Assembly (NCBI GenBank): GCA_015066245.1
Contig: SVOS01000001.1
Span: forward strand, 1-64,000
Direction: 5' to 3'
Origin: Oscillospiraceae bacterium
GTDB taxonomy: Bacteria; Bacillota; Clostridia; Oscillospirales; Acutalibacteraceae
Length of the DNA stretch: 64,000 nucleotides
This document shows positions 27,322-36,004 of this stretch, piece after piece (position 1 is the stretch's first letter; each line of letters starts with the position of its first letter). The notes beneath the pieces are model-generated. The model made no database searches. It saw only the letters and a list, made by a program, of their open reading frames with translations, and had not been told where the DNA came from. The position numbers were made by a program, and so were the translations under genes.

Positions 27322-28736
27322 TTTTATACAACACTCTCGGTCAGCAAAAGCAGGAGTTTGTCCCCTATGAGGAGGGCAAGGTAAGAATGTATACCTGCGG
27401 ACCTACTGTTTATCACTTTGCTCACATCGGCAATCTCCGCACATATATTATGGAGGACGTGCTTGAGAAGCACCTTCGCTACTCGGGCTATGACGTTAAG
27501 CGAGTTATGAACATCACCGACGTAGGCCACCTCTCCAGCGACGCCGACACGGGCGAGGACAAGATGCTCAAGGGTGCTAAGCGTGAGCACAAGACTGTGC
27601 TTGAAATCGCAGATTTCTACACAAAGGCATTCTTTGAGGATTGCCGAAAGCTTAACATCAAAACCCCCGATGTTGTCGAGCCTGCTACTCAGTGCGTTCC
27701 CGAGTTTATCGAAATGGTTCAGAAGCTTTTGGACACAGGTTACGCCTATATTTCCGAGGGCAACGTGTACTTTGACACCTCAAAGCTTGACAACTACTAT
27801 GTTTTCGGCAACCAGAGCGAAGACGATCTGGCTGTGGGTGTTCGCGAAAGTGTTACAGAGGACACCGCAAAGAGAAATAAAACAGACTTCGTTTTGTGGT
27901 TTACAAAGTCCAAATTTGACGACCAGGAGCTTAAGTGGGACAGCCCCTGGGGCAACGGCTATCCCGGCTGGCATATTGAGTGCTCTGCAATCAGCGTAAA
28001 GCACTTAGGCGGTCATCTTGATATCCACTGCGGCGGCGTTGACAATGCATTCCCCCACCACACCAACGAAATCGCCCAGAGCGAGGCATATCTTGGCCAC
28101 AAGTGGTGCAATCACTGGTTCCACGTTCTTCACCTGCTTGACTCCACAGGCAAAATGAGCAAGTCAAAGGGCGAGTTCCTCACGGTTTCTCTCTTGGAGA
28201 GCAAAGGCTACAATCCCCTTGCATACCGTATGTTCTGCCTCCAGAGCCACTATCGCAAACCTCTTACTTTCACTTACGAAAGCCTTCAGAACACAACCCT
28301 TGCTTACAACAAGCTTATTGCAAAAATTGCGGCTATGGACACAAACGGCGAGGTTGACAGTGCCAAAGCTCAGGAATATATCGCAAAATTCAAGGAAGCA
28401 CTTGATAACGACCTCAACACATCCTTGGCACTTACCTGTGTTTATGATGTTCTCAAGGCAGACACAAACGATGCTACAAAGCTTTATCTCCTCAAGGATT
28501 TTGACAGAGTATTGAGCCTTAATCTTATTGAAGAAGCAGAAAAACTCAGAGCAGAAAAAGCCCAAAAGGCAAGCTCTGTAGATGCCGAGAAGGTAGAGGC
28601 TCTTATTGCAGAGCGTACCGAGGCACGAAAGAACAAAGACTGGGCAACTGCCGACAGAATCCGTGACGAGCTTAACGCAATGCACATTGTTGTTACCGAT
28701 ACCCCCGAGGGCATCAAGTGGCACGTTGCTGAATAA
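27318..28736 (+). CDS. cysS: Cysteinyl-tRNA synthetase
   Basis: It charges tRNA-Cys. 472 residues, a class I synthetase with the HIGH-type motif in GPTVYHFAHIGNLR and KMSKS at 279-283 (TGKMSKSKGEF). The zinc site is indicated by the cysteine in YTCGPTVY, HIECSAIS and the HHTNEIAQSE region. The DALR-like anticodon domain covers the C-terminal third. It overlaps cysE by 4 bases, so the T-box controls both synthesis and charging of cysteine. A strong terminator follows. Confidence 0.97.
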   Translation: MILYNTLGQQKQEFVPYEEGKVRMYTCGPTVYHFAHIGNLRTYIMEDVLEKHLRYSGYDVKRVMNITDVGHLSSDADTGEDKMLKGAKREHKTVLEIADFYTKAFFEDCRKLNIKTPDVVEPATQCVPEFIEMVQKLLDTGYAYISEGNVYFDTSKLDNYYVFGNQSEDDLAVGVRESVTEDTAKRNKTDFVLWFTKSKFDDQELKWDSPWGNGYPGWHIECSAISVKHLGGHLDIHCGGVDNAFPHHTNEIAQSEAYLGHKWCNHWFHVLHLLDSTGKMSKSKGEFLTVSLLESKGYNPLAYRMFCLQSHYRKPLTFTYESLQNTTLAYNKLIAKIAAMDTNGEVDSAKAQEYIAKFKEALDNDLNTSLALTCVYDVLKADTNDATKLYLLKDFDRVLSLNLIEEAEKLRAEKAQKASSVDAEKVEALIAERTEARKNKDWATADRIRDELNAMHIVVTDTPEGIKWHVAE

Positions 28737-28749
28737 TTAAATAAAAATC

Positions 28750-28783
28750 AAAGCTCTCCTCTTAAAAAAGGAGAGCTTTTTTC
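28750..28783 (+). terminator. Terminator after cysS
   Basis: The stem AAAGCTCTCC (28750-28759) / GGAGAGCTTT (28770-28779) is followed by TTTT. It lies between two converging genes and has an A-run on the left, so it may work both ways. Confidence 0.88.
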
Positions 28784-28784
28784 G

Positions 28785-29210
28785 TTAAAAGAAGCCTTTC
28801 ATGGTCTTTATATTATTTTCTTCGGTGCTTAAAAGCTTGTCCGAAAGGCTCATGATATCCTCATCGCTGCCGTCATAATCTCCGCGGTTTTTCATAAGCT
28901 TTGTGACACCCATTGTCGAGCCCTGAATCATCATCTCCGCGATTTTTGCGGCAGAATGGTCTGTCATGGTCTTCATGGCGCTGGTAAATTCCGAGCTTAT
29001 CTTTGCCATGGGGTTTAAATGCTCGGGTTTCATATTTCTGCTTTTAAGCATCTCCTGAGCCTCGGCATATATTTTGTCGTATTCCTTTCCCTGAGTCCTA
29101 AGTGCCTCACGCATCCGCTCATCCTTGGTGTAGTCAATGACCGCGTCAATTCCCACCTTGCCCATTTCGGCATTTTTGGAAATAAGATTAAGAAATTCTT
29201 TGTCGTTCAA
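28785..29210 (-). CDS. Small helical protein of unknown function
   Basis: The start is placed at TTG 29210 (product MNDKEFLNLISKNAEMGKVG, 141 residues) because GAGAGGTGAT lies 5-11 bases before it; frames further upstream have no such site. The protein looks almost all alpha-helical and soluble, with Lys/Glu/Met-rich helices and the conserved-looking segment AKIAEMMIQGSTMGVTKLMKN. I have seen similar small proteins in Clostridia annotated as hypothetical, possibly a four-helix bundle. No catalytic motif is visible. It is downstream of the PLAT-like gene on the same strand. Confidence 0.55.
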   Translation of the reverse strand: MNDKEFLNLISKNAEMGKVGIDAVIDYTKDERMREALRTQGKEYDKIYAEAQEMLKSRNMKPEHLNPMAKISSEFTSAMKTMTDHSAAKIAEMMIQGSTMGVTKLMKNRGDYDGSDEDIMSLSDKLLSTEENNIKTMKGFF

Positions 29211-29259
29211 AAAAATCACCTCTCTGCTATTATCTGCAAGGGGTGATTTTTTATGTATA

Positions 29260-29964
29260 TTATAATCTGACAATAACAGGCTCGCCCTTTTTGCCCCATT
29301 TGTTGATGTCTGCTTTGATGTAGCAAGCCTCGTCAGAGTTGCCACCCAGCATTTTCACGCCTATGCTCTCAAGCCAACAACCTCTTTTGACGGTAAACCC
29401 ATCCCCAAACTCAAACCTGGCAATCTTAAGTGTGCCGAAGTCCTTTGGTACTCCCACAAGAAGCTTTATCTTGTCGCCGAACTCCAGCGCATTGATTGCC
29501 TTTGACATCATGGTGGCGTTAAGCTTTTCTGAGCAGACTCCCTTGTAGTCCTCAAGCGTCACATACACTGTGCCATTGGTGTTTGCTTTCTTTGCGTTTT
29601 TGGCGTTGATTGTTATGGAATATATCTTTGCACTAACTGCAAAATTCACAATTTCTCCCTGATGCACCCATTTTCCACCCATAATATGGGTGGCACTGTC
29701 ACCCTGTCGCACCACTATACTCTTTGGGTACCAGCCGTCATCCCTGTCGCTTTTTACCGAGGCATCTATGCTCACAATATTGTCCACAAAGGGTGCTCTG
29801 AAATTTACATACTCAGAGTAGTCACATCCGCAGATTCTGCCCAGATTTACAAATCCCGTACTGCCCTTGGTGCCGTTAATCTTTACCCAAAGCTCGCCCT
29901 GACATCTGCCTTCTCCCGGAGAGGACTCCACCGCCACCAGATACTCTGTTAAACCGTCTTTCAT
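29260..29964 (-). CDS. Protein with two PLAT/LH2-like domains
   Basis: About 234 residues from ATG 29964, chosen because GAGG is 9 bases upstream; ATG 29970 is an alternative. Two repeats of PLAT-like beta-sandwich pattern are visible: TEYLVAVESSPGEG...GELWVKINGTKGSTGFVNLG with DDGWYPKSIVV, and YSITINAKNAKKANTNGTVYVTLEDYKG with CWLESIGVKML. PLAT domains bind lipids or membrane proteins and are commonly joined to lipases. Here they stand alone, without signal peptide or catalytic domain. Function unknown. Two adjacent cysteines (ICGCDY) are notable. Confidence 0.6.
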   Translation of the reverse strand: MKDGLTEYLVAVESSPGEGRCQGELWVKINGTKGSTGFVNLGRICGCDYSEYVNFRAPFVDNIVSIDASVKSDRDDGWYPKSIVVRQGDSATHIMGGKWVHQGEIVNFAVSAKIYSITINAKNAKKANTNGTVYVTLEDYKGVCSEKLNATMMSKAINALEFGDKIKLLVGVPKDFGTLKIARFEFGDGFTVKRGCWLESIGVKMLGGNSDEACYIKADINKWGKKGEPVIVRL

Positions 29965-30142
29965 ACTCATCAACCTCAAAGTAAAATTTTTATTTTGTCC
30001 TCAATAATACTACACCCTGAGTTTTATCAGTTCAACAAAATGGGATAATAAAAAGTTTTTAGGGATAAAGTGAACAAAGCCGCAGTTTTTGTGCCGATTT
30101 TGTGTTGTTTTGGAGAAAATTATACCAATTCTCCTCAGTCGG

Positions 30143-30171
30143 TTGCAATGGCACATTTTTTCTGTTATGAT
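30143..30171 (+). promoter_or_regulatory. Promoter of the sortase-aroK genes
   Basis: TTGCAA (30143-30148) and TATGAT (30166-30171), 17-bp spacer, 51 bp before the sortase ATG. The region 29980-30140 shows nothing else. Confidence 0.65.
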
Positions 30172-30222
30172 ATAGCATGTCAAACAGTATGCAATAAGAA
30201 ATTTATGAAACGAGGTATAAAA

Positions 30223-31605
30223 ATGGACGAGAAAAACCTGAATCCTCAGGAAGAAACCAATACCCCTGCTTCTGAAGAAACAAAAGCAGAAACTACTGCC
30301 GACACAGAAAACAAGGCAGAGAAAAGCAACACAAGCAATATAGAAAACGCCACCAAAAAAGGCGGCATCTTTGCACTTTGCAAGGAGAAAAAGGGCCTTG
30401 TAATTGCAATCGCAGTGATAGCTGTTGCTCTTGCGGTTATACTTTCTGTTGTGCTTTTAAAATCCTGCGGTACACCTACAGACCCTGCTACTGCTGACGA
30501 GGTTACCACAACCCCCGAAACAGAAGCAGCCACAACCGTCCCCGAGACTCAGCCCGACGGCACCGAGGACACCACCTGGCCTGACGGTACTCCCTACGAA
30601 GAGACTCAGGACTGGAAAGCCCTCAAGGAAGTTAATACAGACATCAAGGGCTGGATTACCATGAAGAATACACCCATCAACTATCCTGTTCTTGTATCTG
30701 AGGAGGATGGCTTCGGCTATCAGTATTATCTCCACCGCGGATATGACAAGTCCTACGATTACGCAGGCAGTATCTTCATTGACTACAGAAGCAAGGAAGG
30801 CGAAAAAAGCCGTAACATCCTTACTCACGGTCACTCTATGAACGACGGCTCCATGTACAAGGCACTTATCGACTTCGGCGAGTACGAGGCTGATATGAAC
30901 TTCTACAAGAAGAACCCCACATTGTTCTTCAACACCCCCGAAGGCAACGAGCAGTGGATTATCTTTGCAGTTGTAAAGACCAACACCCTCGAGGACCACG
31001 GCGACTTCTTCAACTATCTTATGGGCTCCTTCGAATCTGATGCTCAGTACATGAACTACATCTACAACATGAAGGTCCGCTCTATTATTGATATTCCCGT
31101 TCCCATTAACGAGACTGACGATATTATCACACTTTCTACCTGTTCTTATGAATACACTGATTTCCGTACAGTTGTATGTGCAAGAAAGATAAGAAACAAC
31201 GAAAAGGTTAACGATTACATCAACGCTGCAAAGCCTGCAGAAAATCCCCTCTGGCCTGATGTTCACTACAGCTATGACGACAAGCAGCCCGAAATCACAA
31301 CCTTCAAGACCGAGCTCCAGAAGAACAACCTTCCCTGGTATGACGGCAAGGGCGACCTTGAGGGCAGCGAGTGGCTTGTTATGACAACAGGCAGCAAGCG
31401 CTTTACTGTTACATTCATCAACTATGACGGCTCTATCATCAGCACCCAGCAGGTTTCTCAGGGCAAGTCCGCCTCTGCTCCCCCCGACCCTGTAAAGCCC
31501 GACTCTGAAAATTACACCTATCGCTTTGTTGAATGGGGTCTGGATTTCTCAGATGTTGACTGTAATATGACAATCGCTCCCAAATTCGAGGCGATTCCTA
31601 AATGA
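30223..31605 (+). CDS. Class B sortase with C-terminal InlB-type repeat
   Basis: 460 residues. ATG 30223 is chosen for GAGGT 6 bases upstream, and the resulting N-terminus is a charged cytoplasmic segment followed by one membrane helix (about 60-85). Outside lies a Thr/Pro/Glu linker and a sortase domain: WITMKNTPINYPVL, the active-site His region LTHGHSMNDG (His202/204), Cys307 in LSTCSYEYTD and Arg321 in VCARKI. After the sortase fold come WYDGKGDLEG and a Listeria-Bacteroides/InlB-type repeat (FTVTFINYDGSIISTQQVSQ, then EWGLDF). Sortases cut sorting signals and attach proteins to cell wall or pilin. No candidate substrate is adjacent. Its last codons overlap aroK. Confidence 0.88.
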   Translation: MDEKNLNPQEETNTPASEETKAETTADTENKAEKSNTSNIENATKKGGIFALCKEKKGLVIAIAVIAVALAVILSVVLLKSCGTPTDPATADEVTTTPETEAATTVPETQPDGTEDTTWPDGTPYEETQDWKALKEVNTDIKGWITMKNTPINYPVLVSEEDGFGYQYYLHRGYDKSYDYAGSIFIDYRSKEGEKSRNILTHGHSMNDGSMYKALIDFGEYEADMNFYKKNPTLFFNTPEGNEQWIIFAVVKTNTLEDHGDFFNYLMGSFESDAQYMNYIYNMKVRSIIDIPVPINETDDIITLSTCSYEYTDFRTVVCARKIRNNEKVNDYINAAKPAENPLWPDVHYSYDDKQPEITTFKTELQKNNLPWYDGKGDLEGSEWLVMTTGSKRFTVTFINYDGSIISTQQVSQGKSASAPPDPVKPDSENYTYRFVEWGLDFSDVDCNMTIAPKFEAIPK

Positions 31606-32099
31606 GTAGCATCGTCCTGGTAGGAATGCCCGGTTGCGGCAAAAGCACCGTAGGCGTTATCCTGGCAAAAACCCTGGGCATGAAATTTGTTGACACCGAC
31701 CTGCTTATCTGCGAAAAAGAAGAAAATACCCTGCAGAATATTATCGAAAGTAAGGGACTTAAGTACTTTGAGCAGACCGAGTGCAGCATTGGTGCAAACC
31801 TTTCGGCAAAAAACACCGTAATCGCCACAGGCGGCTCTATGATAATGTACGAAAAAGCCATGGCCCACCTCAAAGAAATCGCAACGGTTATCTACATTGA
31901 TGTCAGCCTTGAGGAGCTTAAAAGAAGACTTGTGAATATCAAAACAAGGGGTATCACCTTCTCAAAGGGCGAAACTCTTGATGATATCTTTGATCTTCGT
32001 ACTCCCCTTTACAGACACCACGCTCACATCACCGTAAATGCCGATGAATTCACCATTGAGGAAACCGTCACAAAGCTTACGGAATTATTAAGAAAATAA
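31602..32099 (+). CDS. aroK: Shikimate kinase
   Basis: It phosphorylates shikimate at the 3-hydroxyl in the chorismate pathway. 165 residues, normal size. The P-loop is GMPGCGKSTVG near the N-terminus, the Asp motif FVDTDLLI, the substrate-binding GG motif in IATGGSMIM, and an Arg-rich lid (RRLVNIKTRGI). The ATG shares ATGA with the stop of the sortase gene, so the two are translationally coupled, an odd pairing of a metabolic and a surface enzyme. No other aro genes are in the window. A long hairpin terminator follows. Confidence 0.92.
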   Translation: MSSIVLVGMPGCGKSTVGVILAKTLGMKFVDTDLLICEKEENTLQNIIESKGLKYFEQTECSIGANLSAKNTVIATGGSMIMYEKAMAHLKEIATVIYIDVSLEELKRRLVNIKTRGITFSKGETLDDIFDLRTPLYRHHAHITVNADEFTIEETVTKLTELLRK

Positions 32100-32103
32100 A
32101 ATT

Positions 32104-32138
32104 AACCCGAAGTATTTTTAAAATACTTCGGGTTTTTG
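32104..32138. terminator. Terminator between aroK and the convergent DHHW gene
   Basis: AACCCGAAGTATTTT (32104-32118) pairs with AAAATACTTCGGGTT (32120-32134), followed by TTTTG. A near-perfect 15-bp stem, likely active in both directions. Confidence 0.88.
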
Positions 32139-32169
32139 TTATCGGAAAACTCTCCTGATTTTACTTAAA

Positions 32170-33318
32170 TCACTCTAAAAATGCAAGGCCTGCATCGGTG
32201 CAGAAATTAGAAATGCCGTAAAGCACCAAGCCGTCCTCGATGCCTTCCTGCTTGCAAAGCTCAGAGATGCTCTCTTTGTAATATCTCATATCCACCATTA
32301 CAATCTCGCTGTAATTCTCAGCCAGAAATGGTGTCAGCGCGTGTGCAAAGCTATCCTTAAGCACAAGGAGCTTGCCGCCCTCAGCGTCGGGATTCTGAAT
32401 CTTTACAAGAGGATGGTTGCCGTCTAAGAAAACAGGATACATATCAGGCTCGCTCAGATGCTCCTCAAAGTACATCGAGTCAAATTTCTCAGAGCCTAAG
32501 CCCTCAAAAATCTCCACCGTGATATTCTTGCTTTTCGTGCTCTCCCACACCTCAAGGGTGTCGGCATCCCTCAGAAAATATCCGCTTGAGGAATAGGTTG
32601 TGCCGCAAAAACCATTGTGGACTGTCTTATGGAAGTTTTCCTCATCAAGAGGCTCAAATCCCAGAGTCTCTCCAAGAGCATTATATGCACAGAAAGCACC
32701 CGAGGTAGTCCAGTGGTGGTCGGTTTTGTAGAAGGGAGATGTGCCGTCCTTGTAATAGTCCAGCATGGCTTTTTCCAGGTCGCAGTAATTTATATTTTCC
32801 GAAAGCTTTGCCTTAAGCTCCGCAAACACAAAACTATCGCTATAGCTTGTGTGATTTACTGGGAGCTTGTCAGCCATAACATAACCTGCCGACGGCACCA
32901 CCGCCACAGTCAGGTTAAGATTTTCTGAAAAATCATTGAGAACACCGATGTTTTTCTCAAGCCTTGAGGTATCGTAGGGCTTTGTGACGATATATCCGTC
33001 TTTGCAGTAATAGTAGTCGGAGTTTGCGGTATTGCCAATAATTAGATTGTAGTAGGAATGAAGCCCCACAAAAAAGCTCCTCAACGGAAAATGGTCTGCC
33101 ACATATCCCGAAGTACCCTTTTCGCTGTCGCCGTCGATTTCTTTCACAAGCTCACCCGACATAAGGTTCTGGAAGCTGAAGTTCGGGGTTTCGGCAAGAT
33201 AGCGTTTTTCCATGGCGCTGAAATCGGACTTTGGCAAAACAAAAAACATAATAAAAGCCGAAAAAGTAAAGAGAATAAACACCAGAGCAGGCATAAACCT
33301 GAATATTTTATTTTTCAT
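32170..33318 (-). CDS. DHHW family (AlgX/AlgJ-like) protein partner of MBOAT
   Basis: 382 residues with an N-terminal membrane anchor (about 7-30) and an extracytoplasmic SGNH/AlgX-like domain. The DHHW signature is D200-H201-H202-W203 in TDHHWTTSGA. It is followed by YNALGETLGFEP and a C-terminal LVLKDSFAHALTPFL with the Ser-containing motif seen in AlgJ/AlgX. These proteins act with an MBOAT acyltransferase to O-acylate (usually acetylate) exopolysaccharide or wall glycans outside the membrane. The MBOAT gene lies immediately upstream in the same direction (18 bp), supporting the pairing. Confidence 0.88.
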   Translation of the reverse strand: MKNKIFRFMPALVFILFTFSAFIMFFVLPKSDFSAMEKRYLAETPNFSFQNLMSGELVKEIDGDSEKGTSGYVADHFPLRSFFVGLHSYYNLIIGNTANSDYYYCKDGYIVTKPYDTSRLEKNIGVLNDFSENLNLTVAVVPSAGYVMADKLPVNHTSYSDSFVFAELKAKLSENINYCDLEKAMLDYYKDGTSPFYKTDHHWTTSGAFCAYNALGETLGFEPLDEENFHKTVHNGFCGTTYSSSGYFLRDADTLEVWESTKSKNITVEIFEGLGSEKFDSMYFEEHLSEPDMYPVFLDGNHPLVKIQNPDAEGGKLLVLKDSFAHALTPFLAENYSEIVMVDMRYYKESISELCKQEGIEDGLVLYGISNFCTDAGLAFLE

Positions 33319-33336
33319 AATTTATCCTGCCTTTCT

Positions 33337-34728
33337 TTAAAATCTGAAGTAAATAAAGGGGTTGTAGCTCTCGCTTACAAGAGATGCGGTACACAAAAGC
33401 ATAATAGCAATACAGAACACACTCTCTATCACCCATGCCAACTTAAGGTTGCGGATTTTGCCTGCTGCAAGCTTTGCCACAGGTGCGCTGAGGATACAAC
33501 CGACAACGCACACAGGCGCATAAGAAAGTATCACCGAAAGCTGAGCCTCGCTTGCACCCATACCTCCAAAGCCGAAAAGCGATGAGAACATGGTTGAAAG
33601 CCCCTCTAAAGTATCAAAGCTGAAAATTGCCCAGCCAATCATAATGAGTAAAATTGCGTAGATATGACGCATTGCCTTGGGGAGCTTTTCCAGAAATTTA
33701 AGCAGGAAAAGCTTTTCCATAACCAGAATCAGGAAGAAGTAAAGTCCCCACAACACAAAGTTATAGGCTGCGCCGTGCCACAAACCCGTGAGAAACCACA
33801 CCACAAAAAGGTTGAGAATCTGACGCGGAAAGCCAAGTCTGTTTCCGCCCAGGGGGATATACACATAATCTCTGAACCAAGTGGAAAGAGATATGTGCCA
33901 TCTTCGCCAGAAGTCGGTAATGGAGCGGGAGATATAGGGGTAGTTGAAGTTTTCCATAAACTCAAAGCCAATCATCCTGCCAAGTCCCCGAGCCATATCG
34001 CTGTAGCCCGAAAAGTCAAAATAAATCTGCAGCGAAAGTGCCAGAAGCCCTGCCCATCCCGACACAAAGCCGAGATTCTCCGACACACCGCTTAAGTTTC
34101 TGAACATCAACGCAAACTGATTTGCCAGAAGCACCTTTTTGCCCATACCGCAGAGAAAAAGCACAACACCGCTTTTAAATTTCTCAAGAGAATGAGTACG
34201 TGCTGTAAGCTGAGTCTCAACGTCGGTATATCTGACAATAGGGCCAGCAATAAGCTGAGGAAAAAGTGTAACGTAGGTGCCTAAAAGCATAGGGTTTTTC
34301 TGGACGCTGCACTCTTTTCTGTATACGTCGATGGTGTATGACATCGCCTGAAAGGTGTAAAAGCTGATTCCTATGGGGAGTGCCGGTACCTCAAAGGCAA
34401 TGTTTACAAAGGGCAGCAAATTAAGAGTAGACACAATCATGCCCGAATATTTAAAGAACACAAGAAAAGATAGGTTTAAAACTACCGAAATTATAAGCCA
34501 CGCTCTCTTTGCAGGACGTGAATATACCTTGTTAATTATCATACCTGCACCGTAGTTGATAAGTATGGTAAAAAGCATCAGAAGTATATACATAGGCTCG
34601 CCCCAACCGTAGAAGGCAAGGCTTACAAAAAACAACACCCAGTTTCGTGCCTTAAGGGGTACAATATAGTAGCACAGAAGTACCACGGGCAAATATATAA
34701 ACCAAAAGGTAAGGCTTGAAAATACCAA
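33337..34728 (-). CDS. MBOAT family O-acyltransferase (AlgI/DltB-like)
   Basis: 463 residues from TTG 34728 (MVFSSLTFWF), chosen because AGAGGG lies 6 bases upstream; it agrees with the usual AlgI N-terminus FSSxxFxFxFLP. There are about 10-11 membrane helices. The conserved MBOAT motif with catalytic His is WHG (Trp317, His318) in GLWHGAAYNFVLWG, and the SDMARGLG and WRRWHISLSTWFRDYVYIPLGG segments are classic AlgI landmarks. It should pass an acyl group across the membrane to the DHHW partner. Substrate unknown: acetyl by analogy with AlgI, or a carrier-bound acyl by analogy with DltB. Confidence 0.93.
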   Translation of the reverse strand: MVFSSLTFWFIYLPVVLLCYYIVPLKARNWVLFFVSLAFYGWGEPMYILLMLFTILINYGAGMIINKVYSRPAKRAWLIISVVLNLSFLVFFKYSGMIVSTLNLLPFVNIAFEVPALPIGISFYTFQAMSYTIDVYRKECSVQKNPMLLGTYVTLFPQLIAGPIVRYTDVETQLTARTHSLEKFKSGVVLFLCGMGKKVLLANQFALMFRNLSGVSENLGFVSGWAGLLALSLQIYFDFSGYSDMARGLGRMIGFEFMENFNYPYISRSITDFWRRWHISLSTWFRDYVYIPLGGNRLGFPRQILNLFVVWFLTGLWHGAAYNFVLWGLYFFLILVMEKLFLLKFLEKLPKAMRHIYAILLIMIGWAIFSFDTLEGLSTMFSSLFGFGGMGASEAQLSVILSYAPVCVVGCILSAPVAKLAAGKIRNLKLAWVIESVFCIAIMLLCTASLVSESYNPFIYFRF

Positions 34729-34870
34729 GTTTTTCCCTCTTTTCCGAAATTTTAATCCAAGACTTGACAAAGTCCCCTTCTTTACATAATAATTGTTTTA
34801 TGTCAATAAGTCAATTTACATTTTTGTATTAAGTATTAAAGATTATTTATTAAAAAAGGTGGGAATAGTA

Positions 34871-35947
34871 GTGAAGGAAAGGAAGTCTGTCCGTCGCAGA
34901 ATACTGCGTATAACGACAGTGGTGCTGGTGGCTTTGCTTATTTTAGCCGCAGGTATGCTTGCGGTAACCAAGATTATTCACGACTCTATATACCCGCGTT
35001 TTCAGCGAAATGCAGTAGAAGATGCCCTGAACATAAAAATTTCTGACCAGAGCACAGGATATCCCACCGAAGAAATCGCCTTTAAATCCGGTGACAACAC
35101 CCTCAGAGGCTACATCTCAGGCGACGAGGACGCCACCTCTTTGGTGGTTATTGTGCCGGGGCTTTCGGCTGGTGCCGAGGACTACACCTCGATAGCAATG
35201 GAGTTTATGGATTTGGGATACAAGGTCTTCTCCTTTGATACCACAGGAAGCTTTGAAAGCGAAGGCGAAAACTCCGTAGGCTTTTCTCAGATTGTGGCTG
35301 ACCTTAAATCAGCGCTGGACTATATCACGAAAAATCCTGAGCTTAAAGACCTTGAGCTTAATCTTTTCGGCCATAGCCGAGGAGGCTACGGTGCGGCTAT
35401 GGTGGCAGATGACGGCTACAACCTCAACGCCATTGCAACAGTGGGCGGAGTAAACTCGCCCATGGAAATCACCATGGAATGGAGCGAAAGCTACGTTGGT
35501 GCCTTTGCCTATACGGGCTATCCTGCACTTTACCTCTATCAGAATATGATTTTCGGCTCTGATATTATGGGCACATCGGCCGCCGATGCTCTTGACGAAA
35601 GCGGTGTCAGAGCCCTTGTTATCCACTGCGAAAATGACGCTACCGTAGATGTAGACGGCTCGGCAATTTTTGCTCACAAAGACGAGGTAGAAAGCAAAAA
35701 CGCAGAGTTTATGCTCTACGAAAACCCCCAAAACGCAGGTCACACCACCCTGCTTTACACCCAAAATGCCAACACCTACCGCCAGAAAATCACCCAAGAT
35801 TATGAAAATCTCAGCGAAAAATACGGCGGCAATATCCCCGCGGATATTGAGGAAGATTTTATTAATTCTATTGACTCCCAAAAGGCAAAGGAGCCAAACA
35901 GAGAGCTTATAAAGCTAATCAGCGACTTCTATAAAAACAAAAAATGA
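34871..35947 (+). CDS. Membrane-anchored alpha/beta hydrolase
   Basis: 358 residues from GTG 34871 (VKERKSVRRR), chosen because AAGGTGG lies 8 bases upstream. An N-terminal basic stretch and one membrane helix (about 15-38) put the enzyme outside the cell. The fold shows LVVIVPGLSAGAEDY, the nucleophile elbow GHSRGG with Ser169, and a C-terminal Asp/His region (VIHCENDATVD, NAGHTTLLY). It could be an esterase, thioesterase or peptidase; Ser-Asp-His are present but not the substrate clue. It is transcribed away from the MBOAT pair and towards the PPTase gene, with a bidirectional hairpin after it. Confidence 0.82.
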   Translation: MKERKSVRRRILRITTVVLVALLILAAGMLAVTKIIHDSIYPRFQRNAVEDALNIKISDQSTGYPTEEIAFKSGDNTLRGYISGDEDATSLVVIVPGLSAGAEDYTSIAMEFMDLGYKVFSFDTTGSFESEGENSVGFSQIVADLKSALDYITKNPELKDLELNLFGHSRGGYGAAMVADDGYNLNAIATVGGVNSPMEITMEWSESYVGAFAYTGYPALYLYQNMIFGSDIMGTSAADALDESGVRALVIHCENDATVDVDGSAIFAHKDEVESKNAEFMLYENPQNAGHTTLLYTQNANTYRQKITQDYENLSEKYGGNIPADIEEDFINSIDSQKAKEPNRELIKLISDFYKNKK

Positions 35948-35960
35948 TTATTCATAGCAA

Positions 35961-35995
35961 AAGCGGCGTGAGACACATCACGCCGCTTATATTTT
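35961..35995. terminator. Bidirectional terminator between hydrolase and PPTase genes
   Basis: The 11-bp stem AAGCGGCGTGA (35961-35971) / TCACGCCGCTT (35978-35988) has T-rich tails on both strands. Confidence 0.85.
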
Positions 35996-36004
35996 TTATC
36001 AATA

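Noticed and set aside
30457-31266. A 269-codon minus-strand open frame opposite the sortase gene
   Set aside because: It is the shadow of a clear sortase reading frame with catalytic residues, and its own translation shows no domain.
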